Source: JBBPZA01 sp963728925 (GTDB taxonomy: Bacteria > Actinomycetota > Thermoleophilia > Solirubrobacterales > Solirubrobacteraceae). From it: a stretch of 64,000 nucleotides of DNA. The DNA is taken from NCBI GenBank assembly GCA_963728925.1, contig CAVSMB010000018.1, positions 53,515 through 117,514 on the forward strand, in the 5' to 3' direction. Numbering within the stretch: the stretch's first letter is position 1; every line of letters begins with the position of its first letter. This document shows positions 26,464 through 35,156 of this stretch, in pieces. Under the pieces are notes generated by a model, which had not been told where the DNA came from, ran no database searches, and was given only the letters and a program-made list of their open reading frames with translations. The translations under genes were made by a program, and so were the position numbers.

Positions 26464-29400
26464 ATGGCCGTCAGCACGACCATCCGGGTCGAAATGCCCC
26501 AGATGGGCGAATCGGTGACCGAGGGAACCGTGCTGGAGTGGCACAAGGAGGAGGGCGATCCGGTCCAGGCCGACGAGACGCTCGTCGAGGTCTCGACGGA
26601 CAAGGTCGACGCCGAGGTCCCCGCTCCCGGCTCCGGCACGCTGGTCAAGATCCACGCCCCCGAAGGCGAGACCGTCGAGGTCGGAGCCCTGTTGGCCGAG
26701 ATCTCCCCAAACGGTGGACGCTCGCCGGCTCCGACCAGCGCGTCGCGGATCCCGACGACGGCGGCGACCGACAGCGCGAGCGAAGGCGAGTCGATCCCGA
26801 CCCTCGAGACGGCGGCCACCGAGGCCGACACCATGGCCGGCCAGCCCGGCGAGGAGGATCCCCGGACGGGCAACGGCGGCGCGCCCGAGACTGCCTCCCC
26901 GCCCGCGAGCGCCGAGCTCGTCGACGTCGTCATGCCCCAGATGGGCGAGTCGGTCAGCGAGGGCACCGTCCTGGAGTGGCTCAAGGCCGCGGGCGATCCG
27001 GTCGCGGCCGACGAGACGATCGTCGAGATCTCAACCGACAAGGTCGACGCCGAGGTTCCCGCGCCCCAGGGCGGGACGCTCGCCGAGGTGCTCGTCCAGG
27101 CGGGCGACACGGTCGCCGTCGGCCAGGTCATCGCGCGCCTGGCGCCCACCGGCGCGGCGCCCGCCAAGGCTCCGGCGCCGGAGGTCAGCGCGCCCTCGCG
27201 ACCGGCCGGTGACGGCGAGGCCGAGACGCCCGCCGGGCTGAAGGTCACGCCGGTGGCGAGGCGGATCGCGCTGGCCAACGACCTCGACCTCTCCAGGGTG
27301 ACCGGGACGGGACCGGCCGGGCGCGTCTCCAAGGCCGACGTGCTCGCCCTCGTCGAGAACGGCGGAGCGCCCGCGCCGGCCACGCCCGCGCCGCCCGAGA
27401 CCGCTCGCGCGCCGGCGGGGACCGAGACCGCTCCCGCCCCGGCGGCGACGACAACCACCGCCCTCAAGGGCGGCGCCGCGATGCTTGCCCGGTACATGGA
27501 CGAGTCGCGGTCGATCCCGACGGCGACCTCCTTCCGCACCATCGCCGTCACGGCCATGGACGGACGGCGCAAGCAGCTCAAGGCCGCCGGGCAGAAGGTG
27601 TCCTTCACCCACCTGATCGCCTACGCCGTCGCCCGCGCCGCGACCGAGGCGATGCCGGTCATGGCCCATCACTTCACCGAGGTCGACGGCCGCCCGGCCC
27701 GCGTCGACGACGGCGCGGTCAATCTCGGCGTCGCGGTCGACGTCGAGAAGAAGGACGGCAGCCGCACGCTGATGGTGCCGGTCATCCGCGACGCGGGCCG
27801 GCGCCCGTTCTCGGAGTTCGTAGCCGCCTTCGGCGATCTGATCGCCCGCGCGCGCGACAACACGCTGACCGCCGACCACCTCGTCGGCGCCAACGTCTCG
27901 CTCACCAACCCGGGAGGCATCGGCACGATCGCCTCGGTCCCGCGGCTGATGACCGGCCAGGGCACGATCGTGGCGACCGGCTCTATCGACTACCCCGTCG
28001 GCCTCGGGTCCGTCGGCGCTGCGATCGGGGCCGAGAAGGTCATGACGATGACCTCGACCTATGACCACAGAATCATCCAGGGAGCCGAGTCGGGCCGCTT
28101 CCTCGCCGTCGTCGAGGAGTACCTCCAGGGCGAGCACGGGTTCTACGACGACGTCTTCGCGTCGCTCGGCGCGACCCTCGGCGCCGCGCCCGAGCCGCCG
28201 CAGGCCACCGCCCCGGCGGCGCCGGCCGCGTCAGTGGCCTCGATCGCCCCGGAGGTCGCCCCCGCCGCGCCGGCCGAGCCCGACGAGGAGCTCCTCCGGG
28301 CCGTGCAGGCGGCGATGTCGCTCATCAAGGCCTTCCGTACCCACGGGCACCTCGCGGCGACGCTCGACCCGCTCGGCGCCCGCCCGCCGGGCGATCCCGC
28401 GCTCGACCCCGAGCCGCTCAGCCTCACCCCCGAGCTCATGCGGCGCATCCCAGCGCGGATCCTGCGCACGTCGGTGGAGGGCGAGACGCTCGAGGACGTC
28501 GTTCCCCACCTGCGCGAGGTCTACTGCGGCCCGATCGCCTACGAGATCGAGCACATCGCCTCGCACCGCCAGCGCGTGTGGCTGCGCGAGAAGATCGAGT
28601 CGGGCGCCTTCCGTTTTTCACTCAGCGACGAGGAGCGGCGCTGGCTGCTACGCCGGCTCACGAAGGTCGACGCGCTCGAGCGCTTCATGCACAAGGCCTA
28701 CCTGGGCCAGAAGCAGTTCTCGATCGAAGGCCTGGACATGACGGTGCCGATGCTCGACGAGCTCATCCAGCTCGCCGCGGGCGCGGGCGCTCACGAGCTC
28801 GTCCTCGGCATGGCCCATCGCGGCCGGCTCAACGTCCTCGCCCACAACCTCGGCCGCCCCTACGACACGATCTTCGCCGAGTTCGAGGGCGCCTCCACGC
28901 TCGAGGCCGTGACCACCATCCCGCAGGGCGGCACCGGCGACGTGAAGTACCACCACGGCGCCGACGGCGGCTACCAGCTCGCCGACGACAGCTCGATCAT
29001 CGTCCGCCTCGAGTCCAACCCGTCGCACCTGGAGTACGTGTCTCCGGTGGTCGAAGGCGCGTGCCGCGCCGCGCAGACGACGCGCCAGGGGGCCCGCGCC
29101 CAGCACGACCGCAACGCCGCGATGCCGATCGTCATCCACGGCGACGCTTCGTTCCCGGCCCAGGGCGTGGTCGCCGAGACCTTCAACCTCCAGGCCCTCG
29201 ACGGCTACACGGTCGGGGGCACGATCCATCTGATCATGAACAACCAGGTCAGTTTCACCACCGATCCCGACGACGCCCGCTCGACCCAGTGGGCCTCCGA
29301 CCTGGCCAAGGGCTTCGACGTGCCGATCATCCACGTCAACGCCGACTCGCCCGATGCGTGCATCGCCGCCACGCGGCTCGCCTTCGCCTTCCGCCAGCAG

Positions 29401-30921
29401 TTCGGGCACGACGTGCTCATCGACCTCATCGGCTACCGGCGCTACGGCCACAACGAGGCCGACGAGCCGGGCTACACCCAGCCCGACATGTACGCGCGGA
29501 TCAAGGGCCACCCGCGGGTGCGAGACATCTTCGCCAAGCAGCTCGAGGCCGAGGGCGTGGTCACCCAGCAGGACGTCGACCGCAAGGCCGAGGAGGTGTG
29601 GAACGAGCTCTCCTCCGCTCACACCGAGCTCAAGGAGCAGATCACGCGGGCCGAGGGCGTCGAGCAGCAGACCGGCGAGTACCAGCTCGACCGCACCCCG
29701 AGCCCCGACGTCACGACGGCGGTCCCGGCGGACGAGCTGCGCACGCTCAACGAGGCGCTGCTCAAGGTGCCCGACGGCTTCACCGTGCATCCCAAGCTCG
29801 TGCGCCAGCTCGAGCGTCGCCGCGAGGCCCTCGGGCCCGAGGGCGGGATCGACTGGGGGCACGCCGAGGCGCTCGCGTTCGCCTCGCTGCTCACCGAGGG
29901 CACCCCGATCCGCCTCACCGGCCAGGACTCCGAGCGTGGCACGTTCAGCCACCGCCACATGGTCCTCCACGACGTCAAGAGCGGGCAGTCGATCAGCCCG
30001 ATCCAGAGCCTCCCCGGCGCGGCCGCGCCCATGGAGCTGCACAACAGCCCGCTGTCAGAGGTTGCCTGCCTGGGCTTCGAGTACGGCTACAGCCAGGAGG
30101 CGCCCGAGGTCCTCGTGCTGTGGGAGGCGCAGTTCGGCGACTTCGTCAACGCCGCCCAGGTGATCATCGACCAGTTCATCGTCTCGGGGCTGGCGAAGTG
30201 GGGGCAGACCTCGAGGCTCACGATGCTGCTTCCCCACGGCTACGAGGGCTCGGGTCCCGAGCACTCCTCCGGGCGGCTCGAGCGCTTCCTGGTGCTGGCC
30301 GCCGAGGGCAACATCCGCGTCGCCAACCTGACGACCCCCGCCCAGTACTTCCACCTCCTGCGCCGCCAGGCGCGGATCGCCAAGCAGCGGCCGCTCGTGG
30401 TCATGACCCCGAAGTCGCTGCTGCGCCTGCCGCAGGCGACCAACCGCATCGAGCACCTCTCCGACACGCAGTTCTTCCCGGTGCTGGGCGAGCCGCGGGT
30501 GGAGGAGCAGGACGTCGAGCGGCTCGTCCTGTGCACGGGGAAGGTCTACTACGACCTCGTGCACCACCCGAAGCGCGCCGAGATCGGCTCCCGGCTCGCG
30601 GTGGGACGCGTCGAGCTCCTCTACCCGTTCCCGCAGGGGCAGATCCTCGAGCTCGTCGACCGCTACCCGCACCTGCGCGAGGTCGTGTGGGTCCAGGAGG
30701 AGCCGCGCAACATGGGCGCTCGGGCGCACATGATGCCCCGGCTCATGCAGGTCCTCCCTCAGCACCTGGTCTTCGGCTACATCGGGCGGCCCGAGCGCGC
30801 GTCGCCGGGCGAGGGCTATCCGGCCGCCCACGTCCTCGAACAGAACCGGATCATCGACACCGCGCTCGACCTGTCAGATCCGGTGACGATCTACCCCCAG
30901 AAGGCGCCGGGCGAGCGGTAG
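26464..30921 (+). CDS. kgd: Multidomain 2-oxoglutarate dehydrogenase: lipoyl-lipoyl-PSBD-E2 fused to E1
   Basis: A 1485-residue fusion converting 2-oxoglutarate to succinyl-CoA with E3. Lipoyl domain 1 (about 8-80) and 2 (about 155-228) each carry STDKVDAE, with lipoylation lysines at K47 and K193. A peripheral-subunit-binding domain follows (about 258-300, VTPVARRIALANDLDL), then an E2 core (about 338-565) with DHRIIQGAESG at H535, the Kgd/OdhA form of the E2 motif. The E1 part starts near 610 (FRTHGHLAATLDPLG). It has the substrate histidine region MAHRGRLNVLAH and thiamine-diphosphate motifs HGDASFPAQGV near 893 and MNNQVSFTT. Alanine/proline linkers separate domains. Classical Kgd/OdhA lacks the lipoyl and PSBD modules, so this chain looks self-sufficient apart from E3. 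Confidence 0.95.
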   Translation: MAVSTTIRVEMPQMGESVTEGTVLEWHKEEGDPVQADETLVEVSTDKVDAEVPAPGSGTLVKIHAPEGETVEVGALLAEISPNGGRSPAPTSASRIPTTAATDSASEGESIPTLETAATEADTMAGQPGEEDPRTGNGGAPETASPPASAELVDVVMPQMGESVSEGTVLEWLKAAGDPVAADETIVEISTDKVDAEVPAPQGGTLAEVLVQAGDTVAVGQVIARLAPTGAAPAKAPAPEVSAPSRPAGDGEAETPAGLKVTPVARRIALANDLDLSRVTGTGPAGRVSKADVLALVENGGAPAPATPAPPETARAPAGTETAPAPAATTTTALKGGAAMLARYMDESRSIPTATSFRTIAVTAMDGRRKQLKAAGQKVSFTHLIAYAVARAATEAMPVMAHHFTEVDGRPARVDDGAVNLGVAVDVEKKDGSRTLMVPVIRDAGRRPFSEFVAAFGDLIARARDNTLTADHLVGANVSLTNPGGIGTIASVPRLMTGQGTIVATGSIDYPVGLGSVGAAIGAEKVMTMTSTYDHRIIQGAESGRFLAVVEEYLQGEHGFYDDVFASLGATLGAAPEPPQATAPAAPAASVASIAPEVAPAAPAEPDEELLRAVQAAMSLIKAFRTHGHLAATLDPLGARPPGDPALDPEPLSLTPELMRRIPARILRTSVEGETLEDVVPHLREVYCGPIAYEIEHIASHRQRVWLREKIESGAFRFSLSDEERRWLLRRLTKVDALERFMHKAYLGQKQFSIEGLDMTVPMLDELIQLAAGAGAHELVLGMAHRGRLNVLAHNLGRPYDTIFAEFEGASTLEAVTTIPQGGTGDVKYHHGADGGYQLADDSSIIVRLESNPSHLEYVSPVVEGACRAAQTTRQGARAQHDRNAAMPIVIHGDASFPAQGVVAETFNLQALDGYTVGGTIHLIMNNQVSFTTDPDDARSTQWASDLAKGFDVPIIHVNADSPDACIAATRLAFAFRQQFGHDVLIDLIGYRRYGHNEADEPGYTQPDMYARIKGHPRVRDIFAKQLEAEGVVTQQDVDRKAEEVWNELSSAHTELKEQITRAEGVEQQTGEYQLDRTPSPDVTTAVPADELRTLNEALLKVPDGFTVHPKLVRQLERRREALGPEGGIDWGHAEALAFASLLTEGTPIRLTGQDSERGTFSHRHMVLHDVKSGQSISPIQSLPGAAAPMELHNSPLSEVACLGFEYGYSQEAPEVLVLWEAQFGDFVNAAQVIIDQFIVSGLAKWGQTSRLTMLLPHGYEGSGPEHSSGRLERFLVLAAEGNIRVANLTTPAQYFHLLRRQARIAKQRPLVVMTPKSLLRLPQATNRIEHLSDTQFFPVLGEPRVEEQDVERLVLCTGKVYYDLVHHPKRAEIGSRLAVGRVELLYPFPQGQILELVDRYPHLREVVWVQEEPRNMGARAHMMPRLMQVLPQHLVFGYIGRPERASPGEGYPAAHVLEQNRIIDTALDLSDPVTIYPQKAPGER

Positions 30922-30938
30922 GCGAGCGGGCCGACATC

Positions 30939-31187
30939 GTGCTCGCGCGCGTGCGCGAGATCCCCGAGGGCTTCGTGCGCAGCTACGGCGACGTGTCGCC
31001 GGGCTCGCCGCGCTTCGCCGGCGCGGTGCTGGCCTCGTGCGAGGAGGAGGGCCTGCCGTGGTGGCGGGTCGTGCGGGCCGACGGCTCGCTGGCCCAGGGC
31101 CGGCGCCAGCGCCGCGCGCTCGAGGCGGAGGGTGTCCCCTTCCGGGGCGCGCGGGTCGACGTGCGCGTCGCGAGGATCCCCGGCTGA
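30939..31187 (+). CDS. Alkyltransferase-like (ATL) MGMT-family protein
   Basis: About 82 residues matching the DNA-binding half of O6-methylguanine methyltransferase: REIPEGFVRSYGDVSPGS, VLASCEEEGLPWWRVVRADG and LEAEGVPFRGARVD. The active-site PCHR of true methyltransferases reads PWWR, so the acceptor cysteine is missing, as in ATL proteins that flag alkylated guanine for nucleotide excision repair. Start is uncertain: GTG 30939 is used, and the frame is open upstream into the preceding gene. Its stop overlaps the yjbQ start (TGATG). Confidence 0.82.
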   Translation: MLARVREIPEGFVRSYGDVSPGSPRFAGAVLASCEEEGLPWWRVVRADGSLAQGRRQRRALEAEGVPFRGARVDVRVARIPG

Positions 31188-31615
31188 TGTGGGCGCAGCG
31201 CGAGCTCACCCTGGCGGCCCGGCCGCGGGGCTTTCACCTCGTCACCGGCGAGGTCGTCGGCGGGCTGCCCGAGCTGGCCGAGCTCCGCGTCGGCCTCGTC
31301 CACCTGTTCATCAAGCACACCTCGGCTTCGCTGACCCTCAACGAGAACGCGTCACCCGACGTGCGGCGCGACTTCGAGACGTGGTTCTCGGACGCGGTGC
31401 CCGATGGCTGGCCCGGCTTCTCGCACACGCTCGAGGGCGCCGACGACATGCCGGCCCACGTGAAGGCCTCGCTGCTCGGCCCCTCGCTGACCCTCCCGGT
31501 CAGCGACGGGCGCCTCGCGCTCGGCACGTGGCAGGGCGTCTACCTCTGCGAGCACCGCGACCGGGGCGCGCCACGGCGCCTGGTGGCGACGCTGTGGGGT
31601 GAGGGAACCGTTTGA
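31187..31615 (+). CDS. YjbQ/UPF0047-family protein
   Basis: A 142-residue YjbQ-family protein. Family marks are LVHLFIKHTSASLTLNENA, the histidine-containing SHTLEGADDMPAHVKASLLG and LGTWQGVYLCEHRD near the C terminus. These trimeric proteins bind metal at conserved histidines; a weak thiamine-phosphate synthase activity is reported for the family, but the physiological role is unclear. ATG 31187 overlaps the ATL stop by one base. Confidence 0.92.
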   Translation: MWAQRELTLAARPRGFHLVTGEVVGGLPELAELRVGLVHLFIKHTSASLTLNENASPDVRRDFETWFSDAVPDGWPGFSHTLEGADDMPAHVKASLLGPSLTLPVSDGRLALGTWQGVYLCEHRDRGAPRRLVATLWGEGTV

Positions 31616-31635
31616 CCCTGCTCGTGCGCGGGCAC
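31610..31635 (+). promoter_or_regulatory. Candidate general-stress (sigma-B/F-type) promoter of the csbD-like gene
   Basis: GTTT (31610-31613) and GGGCAC (31630-31635) are separated by 16 bases, resembling the GTTT-N13-18-GGGTAT pattern of actinobacterial/Bacillus general-stress sigma factors, with two mismatches in the -10 element. ATG 31645 follows 9 bases later, giving a very short leader. CsbD genes elsewhere are stress regulated, which supports the call. Confidence 0.35.
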
Positions 31636-31644
31636 GTTGAAGAC

Positions 31645-31833
31645 ATGGGACTCATGGACAAGATCACAGGCCGGGCCAAGAAGGCCGCAGGCGACCTCAC
31701 CGATGACGCCTCCCTCAAGCGCCAAGGGCGCAACGAGGAGCGCAAGGGCGAGGCGAAGGACGAGCTCGACCGCGCGCAGAACAAGGCCGACAACAAGGCC
31801 GACGAGGTCGCAGACCTCGAGCGCAAGACTTGA
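31645..31833 (+). CDS. CsbD-family stress-response protein
   Basis: A 62-residue, highly charged protein: MGLMDKITGRAKKAAGDLTD, then SLKRQGRNEERKGEAKDEL and KADNKADEVADLERKT. This is the CsbD pattern of small, abundant, probably disordered helical stress proteins. It is followed by a strong hairpin terminator, so it ends the transcript that may begin at its own stress-type promoter. Confidence 0.93.
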   Translation: MGLMDKITGRAKKAAGDLTDDASLKRQGRNEERKGEAKDELDRAQNKADNKADEVADLERKT

Positions 31834-31861
31834 CGTAGGTGTTTCGCAGGGGTTGGAAGCC

Positions 31862-31892
31862 ACGACGGCCGCCCGAACAGGGCGGCCGTCGT
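31862..31892 (+). terminator. Intrinsic-type terminator after the csbD-like gene
   Basis: A perfect 13-bp stem (ACGACGGCCGCCC at 31862-31874 with GGGCGGCCGTCGT at 31880-31892), loop GAACA, followed by TCGTTC. The T tract is weak, as is common in high-GC genomes. It also lies beyond the 3' end of the convergent hydratase gene. Confidence 0.8.
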
Positions 31893-31944
31893 TCGTTCAG
31901 GCCGCGCGCGGCCGGTCGCGTCCTGACCGCGTCGCGGGGCTCCC

Positions 31945-32709
31945 CTAGCGGCCCTTCCAGACGGGGTCGCGCTTCTCGGCGAAGGCCACCGCGCCCTCGC
32001 GTGCGTCCTCTGAGACCATCACCGGCCCGGCGATCTCGACCTGGCGGTGCCACGCCTCCTCGGGCGACCATCCGGCCTGCTCGACGAGGATGCGCTTGGT
32101 CGCGGCGAGGGCCAGCGGCCCGTTCGCGGCGATCGCCGCGGCGAGCTCCAGCGCCGCGTCCACGGCGCCGCCCGGCTCGGCGAGCCGGTTGACGAGGCCG
32201 AGCTGCTGCGCGCGCTCGGCGCCGATCGGGTCGCCGGTGAGCGCGAGCTCCATCGCCGCGTGGTAGGGAATCCGCCGCGGGAGGCGCAGCAGCGCCCCGG
32301 CCGCGGCGACCAGTGAGCGCTTGACTTCCGGAATCCCGACGCGCGCGTCGCGGGCGGCGACGATGAGGTCGCAGGCGAGCGCGACCTCGAAGCCACCGGC
32401 CACCGCGAAGCCCTCGATCGCCGCGATGAGCGGCTTCTCGGACGGGCGCTGGACGATGCCCGCGAACCCGCGGTCGCCGGCGTAAGGGCGCTCGCCCTGG
32501 ACGAAGGCCTTGAGGTCCATGCCGGCACTGAAGCTCCCGCCGGCGCCGGTGACGATGCCGGTCCGCAGCTCGGCGGCGCCGTCCAGCTCGTCGAGCGCCG
32601 CCGCCATCCCCTCGGCGACCGCAGCGTTGACCGCGTTGCGCGCCTCAGGGCGGTTGAGTGTGATGTGCAGGACGCCGTCGCGGCGCTCGGTGAGGACGGC
32701 GTCGGCCAT
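31945..32709 (-). CDS. Enoyl-CoA hydratase/isomerase family protein
   Basis: A 254-residue crotonase-fold enzyme acting on acyl-CoA thioesters. Signatures: LHITLNRPEARNAVN, the oxyanion-hole loop GAGGSFSAGMDLKAF, AIEGFAVAGGFEVALACD and ARVGIPEVKRSL with the catalytic-glutamate region, and C-terminal AFAEKRDPVWKGR. Full length. The specific substrate is not predictable. It is divergent from the response-regulator gene across a minisatellite. Confidence 0.93.
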   Translation of the reverse strand: MADAVLTERRDGVLHITLNRPEARNAVNAAVAEGMAAALDELDGAAELRTGIVTGAGGSFSAGMDLKAFVQGERPYAGDRGFAGIVQRPSEKPLIAAIEGFAVAGGFEVALACDLIVAARDARVGIPEVKRSLVAAAGALLRLPRRIPYHAAMELALTGDPIGAERAQQLGLVNRLAEPGGAVDAALELAAAIAANGPLALAATKRILVEQAGWSPEEAWHRQVEIAGPVMVSEDAREGAVAFAEKRDPVWKGR

Positions 32710-32744
32710 GCGGCGGCCAGGCTACCCGCTTCACCGCCTCACGG

Positions 32745-32871
32745 TTCATCGCGTGACTCGCCCCAGCCCCCGGCCGCTTCATCGCGTCACTCGCCCCAGC
32801 CCCCGGCCGCTTCATCGCGTCACTCGCCCCAAGCCCGCCGGCCGCTTCATCGCGTCACTCGCCCTCCCGCC
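32745..32871. repeat. Minisatellite, 33-35 bp unit, about four copies
   Basis: Units start at 32745, 32778, 32811 and 32846 with TTCATCGCGT; the third is 35 bp because of a 2-bp insertion and the last is partial. It fills most of the 173 bases between the divergent hydratase and response-regulator starts, so copy number could affect either promoter. No gene is supported here. Confidence 0.9.
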
Positions 32872-32882
32872 GTGTTGCAGCG

Positions 32883-33608
32883 ATGGAGACGAGGTTCGCC
32901 GTGGAAGATCAAGTATCCGAGAGAGCGACATCAGCCGACGCCGAGAGCCGTCTGGTCCTCCTCGTCGAGGACGAGCCGAGCATCGGCTCGCTCGTGCGCA
33001 CCCACCTTGCGCGCGATGGCTTCCGCGTCCTGTGGGCGCGGTCGGGCGAGCAGGCCCTCGCCGAGCTGCCGCGCCACCCCGTCTCGCTGATGGTCCTCGA
33101 TCTCGGGCTTCCCGGGGGCTCGGGCCTCGAGGTCTGCCGGCGGGTGGCGCGGCGGCTGCCCGTCATCATCGTGTCGGGGCGCGACCGCGAGGCCGACCGC
33201 GTCGCGGGCCTCCAGCTTGGCGCGGACGACTACGTGGTCAAGCCCTTCTCCCCGCGCGATCTCGTGGCCCGCGCGCGCGCCGTGCTGCACCGCTCGGGGA
33301 ACGACCGCCGGAGCCCGGACGTCCTCACCCTGGGGCCGGTGACCCTCTCGCGCGCAGGCCGCGAGGTCTGGGTCGAGGGTCGCGAGATCGGGCTGACGCC
33401 CAAGGAGTTCGACCTCCTCGGCCACCTGATGGCCCACGCCGGTGTCGTGGTGTCGCGCGACGTCCTGCTCGCCGAGGTGTGGGGCTTCCTGCTTCCAGGG
33501 GAGACGCGCACGGTGGAGGTGCACGTCGGGCAGGTGCGCAAGAAGCTAGGCGACCCGTCGCTGATCCGGACGGTGCGGGGGGTCGGCTACAAGGCGGTGG
33601 CGGGGTGA
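32883..33608 (+). CDS. OmpR/PhoB-family response regulator (orphan)
   Basis: A 241-residue two-domain regulator. Receiver domain (about 23-135): acidic pocket LLVEDEPS, phosphoacceptor aspartate in MVLDLGLPGGSG, and the conserved lysine in VVKPFSPRDL. The C-terminal winged helix (about 145-238) has LTPKEFDLLGHLM, SRDVLLAEVWG and IRTVRGVGYK. No histidine kinase is adjacent, so its partner is encoded elsewhere. The N-terminal 20 residues are not conserved-looking, so GTG codons slightly downstream may be the real start. Confidence 0.94.
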   Translation: METRFAVEDQVSERATSADAESRLVLLVEDEPSIGSLVRTHLARDGFRVLWARSGEQALAELPRHPVSLMVLDLGLPGGSGLEVCRRVARRLPVIIVSGRDREADRVAGLQLGADDYVVKPFSPRDLVARARAVLHRSGNDRRSPDVLTLGPVTLSRAGREVWVEGREIGLTPKEFDLLGHLMAHAGVVVSRDVLLAEVWGFLLPGETRTVEVHVGQVRKKLGDPSLIRTVRGVGYKAVAG

Positions 33609-33609
33609 C

Positions 33610-34388
33610 CTAGACGACGAGGCCGGCGATCGCGAGGCCCAGGCCGATCACGGCTAGGGCAGCCGCGGCGATCCCGAGCCCGCGCGACCAGCGGCCGGCA
33701 GACCGTTGGAGCTGCTCCTCGCTGCGCGTCGAGATCAGCAGTCGCCCGTCGGCGGGCTTGGCCATCTCCAGCCGTCCACCGGCGTCGGTGGCCTCGCCGA
33801 CGACGAAGAGCCGCTGGCCCGGCTGTATCGCCCACTCCACGTACTCGAAGCCGATCGTCGACGAGGTCCAGCGCTGGACGGTCTGCATCGCGCCGGCCAC
33901 GCCCGAGGCGTCCTCCACGTCTGTGCGCTCCTCGGTGAAGCGGTCCGAGGTCTTCGACGGCTCGTCGACGTCGGCCGCGGCCGTCGCGACGAGGATCGTG
34001 CCGGTGCCGTCGTCCAGCGCGAAGCTCGCGTCGGTGGCCTCGCTCTCGATCAGCCGCACCTTGCGCTCACGGCGCTTGTCACCGTCGGCGTCGACGTCGG
34101 TGTCCCAGTAGTGCTCGCTGAGCGTGACCCGATGCCAGACCGTCTCGGATCCGCTCTCGGGCCCGCGCAGGGCGCCTCCCTCGCCCGGGGTGGCGACGCC
34201 CTCAGCTCGCAGACGAGCCGGAAGCTCCCGGGGCCGCCGGCCTGGACCGCCGCCCGGCGGCGCTCGGCGATCGCGGCGCACGTCAGGGTCTCCGTGCTTT
34301 GCATGCGGCGCAGGCGCTCGTGCTGGCGCCAGGCGAAGAAGCCGAGTGCCCCGGCGACGAGCAGGCAGACGATCCCGGCGATCAGCAC
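33610..34388 (-). pseudogene. GIDE-domain (E3-ligase-like) membrane protein with frameshift
   Basis: The N terminus (GTG 34388) reads LIAGIVCLLVAGALGFFAW, a membrane anchor, and continues to GSFRLVCEL. The rest, in another frame, has GGALRGPESGSETVWHRVTL, DGTGTILVATAAADV, VEWAIQPGQRLFVVGEATD and a C-terminal membrane helix (GIAAAALAVIGLGLAIAGLV). This is the GIDE domain of MUL1-like proteins, here without a RING finger. One missing base in the C3 run at 34199-34201 accounts for the break, restoring CELRGVATPGEGG. The product would be about 260 residues, anchored at both ends. It may be functional if the indel is a sequencing error. Confidence 0.8.
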
Positions 34389-34434
34389 GGCGCGGCACTC
34401 TAGCCCGCGAGCCGGGAAGCGGTCGTGGTCGGGC

Positions 34435-35106
34435 TCAGCCGGCGAACAGCCGCAGGTCGGGCTCGCGCGCGCCGCGGAGGATCTCGAGGTCGAGCTCGAT
34501 GCACTCGATCCCCCGGGCTTCGGCGAGGACGCGCGCCTGCGGCTTGAGGACCTGGGCCGCGAGCACGCCGCGACACTCCCCCAAAGCCGGGTCCAGGCGG
34601 ATGCGGTCCAGGTAGCGGGTGAGCTGCTCGACCGCCTCGATCGTCACGACGCGCTTGATCTCGACCGCGATCCAGCCGTCGTCCGGATCGCGGCACATCA
34701 GGTCGACCGGACCGATGTCGGTGGGCCACTCGCGGCGCACGAGCCGGAAGCCCTCGCCGCACCACTCCGGCGCGCCGGCGAGCGCCTCCTGCAGATGGGC
34801 CTCGACGCCGTCCTTCTCGAGATCCACGGCGGAATCGGGCATGTCGTGGGCGACGTCGGAGAGCACCTCGACCACGTCGATCTCGAGCCGGTCCTCGCCC
34901 TTGAGCTTGCGCACGACGATGCGGCCCGGCTCCTCCTCGACCACCGTCGGCGGCGTCATCCAGTTCAGCGGCTTGTAGCCGCCCGCGTCGGCGTGCACGA
35001 GCACCGAGCCGTCGGCCTTGAGCATCACCAGCCGCAGGGCCTCGGGCAGCCGCGCCTCCAGGCGGCCGGAGTAGCGGACCTCGCAGCGGGCGACGATGAG
35101 ACGCAC
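34435..35106 (-). CDS. nucS: Mismatch endonuclease NucS (EndoMS)
   Basis: A 223-residue RecB-like nuclease that cuts DNA at mismatches in Actinobacteria lacking MutS/MutL. The N-terminal DNA-binding half includes MLKADGSVLVHADAGGYKPL and NWMTPPT. The catalytic core is WPTDIGPVDLMCRD with WIAVEIKR (D-x-E-x-K), then ALGECRGVLAAQ. The C terminus ends DLRLFAG, resembling the beta-clamp-binding tail of actinobacterial NucS. GTG 35106 starts VRLIVARCEVRYSGRL, the usual N terminus. Full length. Confidence 0.96.
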   Translation of the reverse strand: MRLIVARCEVRYSGRLEARLPEALRLVMLKADGSVLVHADAGGYKPLNWMTPPTVVEEEPGRIVVRKLKGEDRLEIDVVEVLSDVAHDMPDSAVDLEKDGVEAHLQEALAGAPEWCGEGFRLVRREWPTDIGPVDLMCRDPDDGWIAVEIKRVVTIEAVEQLTRYLDRIRLDPALGECRGVLAAQVLKPQARVLAEARGIECIELDLEILRGAREPDLRLFAG

Positions 35107-35156
35107 GGCGCGACTCTACGTGGGCGCTCGGAGGGCATGCGCCTGCGCCGGCGAGT

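Noticed and set aside
32745..32871. CRISPR-like array from the repeated unit
   Set aside because: Units are contiguous without spacers, so it is a tandem repeat.
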